Source of the DNA: Streptomyces sp. NBC_00154
Lineage (GTDB): Bacteria > Actinomycetota > Actinomycetes > Streptomycetales > Streptomycetaceae
DNA length: 64,000 nucleotides
Direction of reading: 5' to 3'
Assembly: GCF_026342835.1 (NCBI RefSeq)
Contig: NZ_JAPEMI010000002.1
Coordinates: 1,612,001-1,676,000 of the forward strand
The notes beneath the pieces are model-generated. The model made no database searches, was not told the origin of the DNA, and was given only the letters and a program-made list of their open reading frames with translations. The position numbers and the translations under genes were made by a program. The stretch's first letter is position 1; each line of letters starts with the position of its first letter. Of the stretch, positions 62,461 through 64,000 are shown in pieces.

Positions 62461-63111
62461 TCACGCGGCGAGGCGCTCCGCGATTTCCTTGGCCTTGGTG
62501 GTCGCGTCCTTGAAGGCGCGCTCGCGGGAGACCTCGTAGAGGGGTATCAGCTCGGACATGGCCGGGTTGCGGGGGGCCATGGTGAGTTCGGGGACGATGA
62601 AGTCGAGGTCCAGGCCGAGGGTGCCCTTGAGCACGGCCTCCAGGTAGTTCTGTACGAACTCATAGCCCTCGCGCGGGGTGCCCGGCGCGTAGGAGCCGCC
62701 GCGGCTCGCGACGACGGTGACCGGGGTGCCCTGGGCGGAGAGGGTCTCGCCCGCGGTGCGGCCGAGCAGGATCACGTTGTCCAGCCACGCCTTGAGAGTC
62801 GACGGGATCGAATAGTTGTACATGGGGGCGCCGATCAGGACGGCGTCCGCCTGCTCCAGCTCTTCGATGAGCTTCACACGCGCGGCGAACGCGGCGGACT
62901 GCTTCGGGGTGTGCTCGGACGGGGCGGCGAAGCCGGCAGTGTGGGCGTCGGCAGTGATGTGCGGGACAGGGTCGGCGGCGACGTCGCGGTAGATCACCGT
63001 GCCGTCCGGGTGCTGCTCCTCCCAGGCCTTGCGGAAGGCGTCCGCGACCGAACGGGACGAGGACGCCTCGCCAGGGAACACGGACGAGTCGATGTGCAGC
63101 AGCGTGGCCAT
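62461..63111 (-). CDS. azoR: FMN-dependent NADH-azoreductase
   Basis: A 216-residue flavodoxin-fold enzyme: MATLLHIDSSVFPGEASSSR then SVADAF (FMN phosphate loop), DAVLIGAPMYNYSIPSTLKA then WLDNVI (FMN-binding P-M-Y-N-x-x-I-P), and VTVVASRGGSYAPGTP. It reduces azo compounds and quinones in the cytoplasm using NADH. GGAG lies eight bases before the ATG at 63111. It is divergent from the nitroreductase; an inverted repeat lies between. Confidence 0.93.
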   Translation of the reverse strand: MATLLHIDSSVFPGEASSSRSVADAFRKAWEEQHPDGTVIYRDVAADPVPHITADAHTAGFAAPSEHTPKQSAAFAARVKLIEELEQADAVLIGAPMYNYSIPSTLKAWLDNVILLGRTAGETLSAQGTPVTVVASRGGSYAPGTPREGYEFVQNYLEAVLKGTLGLDLDFIVPELTMAPRNPAMSELIPLYEVSRERAFKDATTKAKEIAERLAA

Positions 63112-63192
63112 GGACTTTCTCCAAAAAGCAGTGCCCGAGGCGGGGAGCCGGGGGCTGAGGATTCGTACTCGACGACAGTCAAACACAAGATA

Positions 63193-63206
63193 GTATTGAA
63201 TGATAC
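63193..63206. promoter_or_regulatory. Candidate operator between azoR and nitroreductase genes
   Basis: GTATTGAATGATAC contains the inverted repeat GTAT-N6-ATAC in an AT-rich stretch between the divergent genes. MarR or HxlR-type repressors of azoreductases use dyads of this kind. There is no direct evidence of binding. Confidence 0.35.
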
Positions 63207-63270
63207 AGTCACAAGTAATACGGTAGTGAGTATGACGAAGTTAGTGACCTTGAGCAGGGGATACGCAGCC

Positions 63271-63939
63271 ATGGACGTCTATGAGGCGGTCACGAGTCGG
63301 CGGGCGGTGCGCGGATTCACCGACCGGCCTGTCCCGAAGGAGGCGCTGGAGCGTGTGCTGTCCGCCGCGGCTTGGGCGCCGTCCGCATCGAACCTCCAGC
63401 CGTGGCGCGCCTACGTCCTGACCGGCGCGCCGCTGGCCGAACTCAAGAAGCGCGCCGGCGAGCGCATAGCCGCGGGCGACCCCTGGGACGAGCCGGAGTA
63501 CGAGCAGTACCCGCCCGCACTGAAGTCCCCGTACTGCGAACGCCGATTCGCCTTCGGTGAGCAGCGCTACGGCGCACTCGGCATTCCGCGCGAGGATGTG
63601 GAGGCGCGCCAGAGGGCCGCTTCCGCGAACTGGGACTGTTTCGGCGCGCCCGCCGCCCTGTTCTGCTATATCGACCGCGACCTGGGCCCGGCCCAATGGT
63701 CCGATGTCGGCATGTATCTGCAGACTGTCATGCTGCTGCTTCGCGCCGAAGGGCTGCACAGTTGCGCGCAGATGGCATGGGCGAAGTATCGCAAGACCGT
63801 CGCGGAGGTACTGTCACCCCCGGACGAGCTCATCCTCTTCTGTGGCATGTCCATCGGGTTCGAGGATGTCACGGTGGGTTACGCCCGTACGGGACGGGCG
63901 CCGCTCGACGAGACGGTCACGTTCGTCGATGGTTACTGA
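63271..63939 (+). CDS. Nitroreductase family protein
   Basis: A 222-residue FMN oxidoreductase: VYEAVTSRRAVRGFTDRPVP, KEALERVLSAAAWAPSASNL then QPWRAYVL (FMN-binding SxSNxQPW), SDVGMYLQTVMLLLRAEGLH, SCAQMAWAKYRKTV, and ELILFCGMSIGFED. It reduces nitro or quinone compounds with NAD(P)H. The ATG at 63271 has AGGGG upstream; ATG 63232 is an alternative adding 13 residues. It is divergent from azoR. The remaining 61 bases of the window show nothing. Confidence 0.92.
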   Translation: MDVYEAVTSRRAVRGFTDRPVPKEALERVLSAAAWAPSASNLQPWRAYVLTGAPLAELKKRAGERIAAGDPWDEPEYEQYPPALKSPYCERRFAFGEQRYGALGIPREDVEARQRAASANWDCFGAPAALFCYIDRDLGPAQWSDVGMYLQTVMLLLRAEGLHSCAQMAWAKYRKTVAEVLSPPDELILFCGMSIGFEDVTVGYARTGRAPLDETVTFVDGY

Positions 63940-64000
63940 AGCCGCCCGCCCTCGGCCGATCAAGGCACCGCTTCTTGCCACGCCCCCATAGGGGTTCATA

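Noticed and set aside
62449..63270. Long N-terminal extension of the nitroreductase frame
   Set aside because: The extension is antisense to the azoreductase gene; the conserved nitroreductase start is at 63271 or 63232.

Overview
The window is GC-rich actinomycete DNA, most likely Streptomyces or a close relative. The signs are strong G/C at codon third positions, many GTG starts, ATGA/GTGA gene overlaps, and streptomycete-type families: DUF1876, DUF1918, DUF5133, DUF6215, Asp23 operons, SpoIIE-type phosphatases and Rph. It reads as an accessory region, such as a chromosome arm or island. Intact stress genes are mixed with insertion sequences, a group II intron and at least twelve broken genes.

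1-13 kb resembles the hypoxia/dormancy (DosR/OsdR-like) islands of actinomycetes. It holds the end of a [NiFe]-hydrogenase operon (gamma subunit tail, small and large subunits), a DUF1876 protein, a SHOCT membrane protein, a DUF1918-HTH-flavin-barrel fusion, a CBS-CBS-BON protein, an Hsp20 remnant, a GAF-PP2C phosphatase, remnants of a V-type ATPase B subunit and of a histidine kinase, and a GNAT-acyl-CoA synthetase protein lysine acetyltransferase. Three intergenic regions carry the same 14-bp palindrome, GGGCC-N4-GGCCC. A complete IS4-family element with a perfect 10-bp target duplication sits in the last codons of the SHOCT gene.

13-21 kb is a mobile-element scrapyard: a fused IS5/IS630 transposase remnant, an IS1380 remnant and two copies of a 30-bp IS1380-like end. 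Between these lie a small P-loop kinase, a secreted ricin-type lectin protein, a PAP2 membrane phosphatase and a lipoprotein.

21-37 kb is a signalling and stress block. It has a GAF-SpoIIE phosphatase coupled to a single-domain response regulator and convergent with a biliverdin-type bacteriophytochrome kinase. It continues with a site-2 protease-CBS protein, a CorA transporter, VOC and SRPBCC proteins, DUF5133, and a methyltransferase/CDGSH/carboxylate-amine ligase operon.

37-47 kb begins with a nine-gene minus-strand operon: ECF sigma factor, zinc-finger/Asp23 protein, further Asp23 or Asp23-like proteins, DUF2273 and two membrane proteins. It is followed by two genes resembling non-structural proteins of streptomycete gas-vesicle clusters, a CsbD protein, and a PadR regulator divergent from an NTF2-like gene across a clear operator.

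47-64 kb is mosaic accessory DNA with methyltransferases, an orphan CdiI-type immunity protein, a small gene bounded by 26-bp perfect inverted repeats, and a GNAT acetyltransferase. It also carries a rifamycin phosphotransferase gene (rph) with an upstream 19-bp Rif-associated element that now drives a truncated glycosyltransferase fused to the rph start. A group II intron with an intact YADD reverse transcriptase and a recognisable domain V separates a methyltransferase gene from its start codon. The window ends with a MarR regulator, an azoreductase and a divergent nitroreductase.
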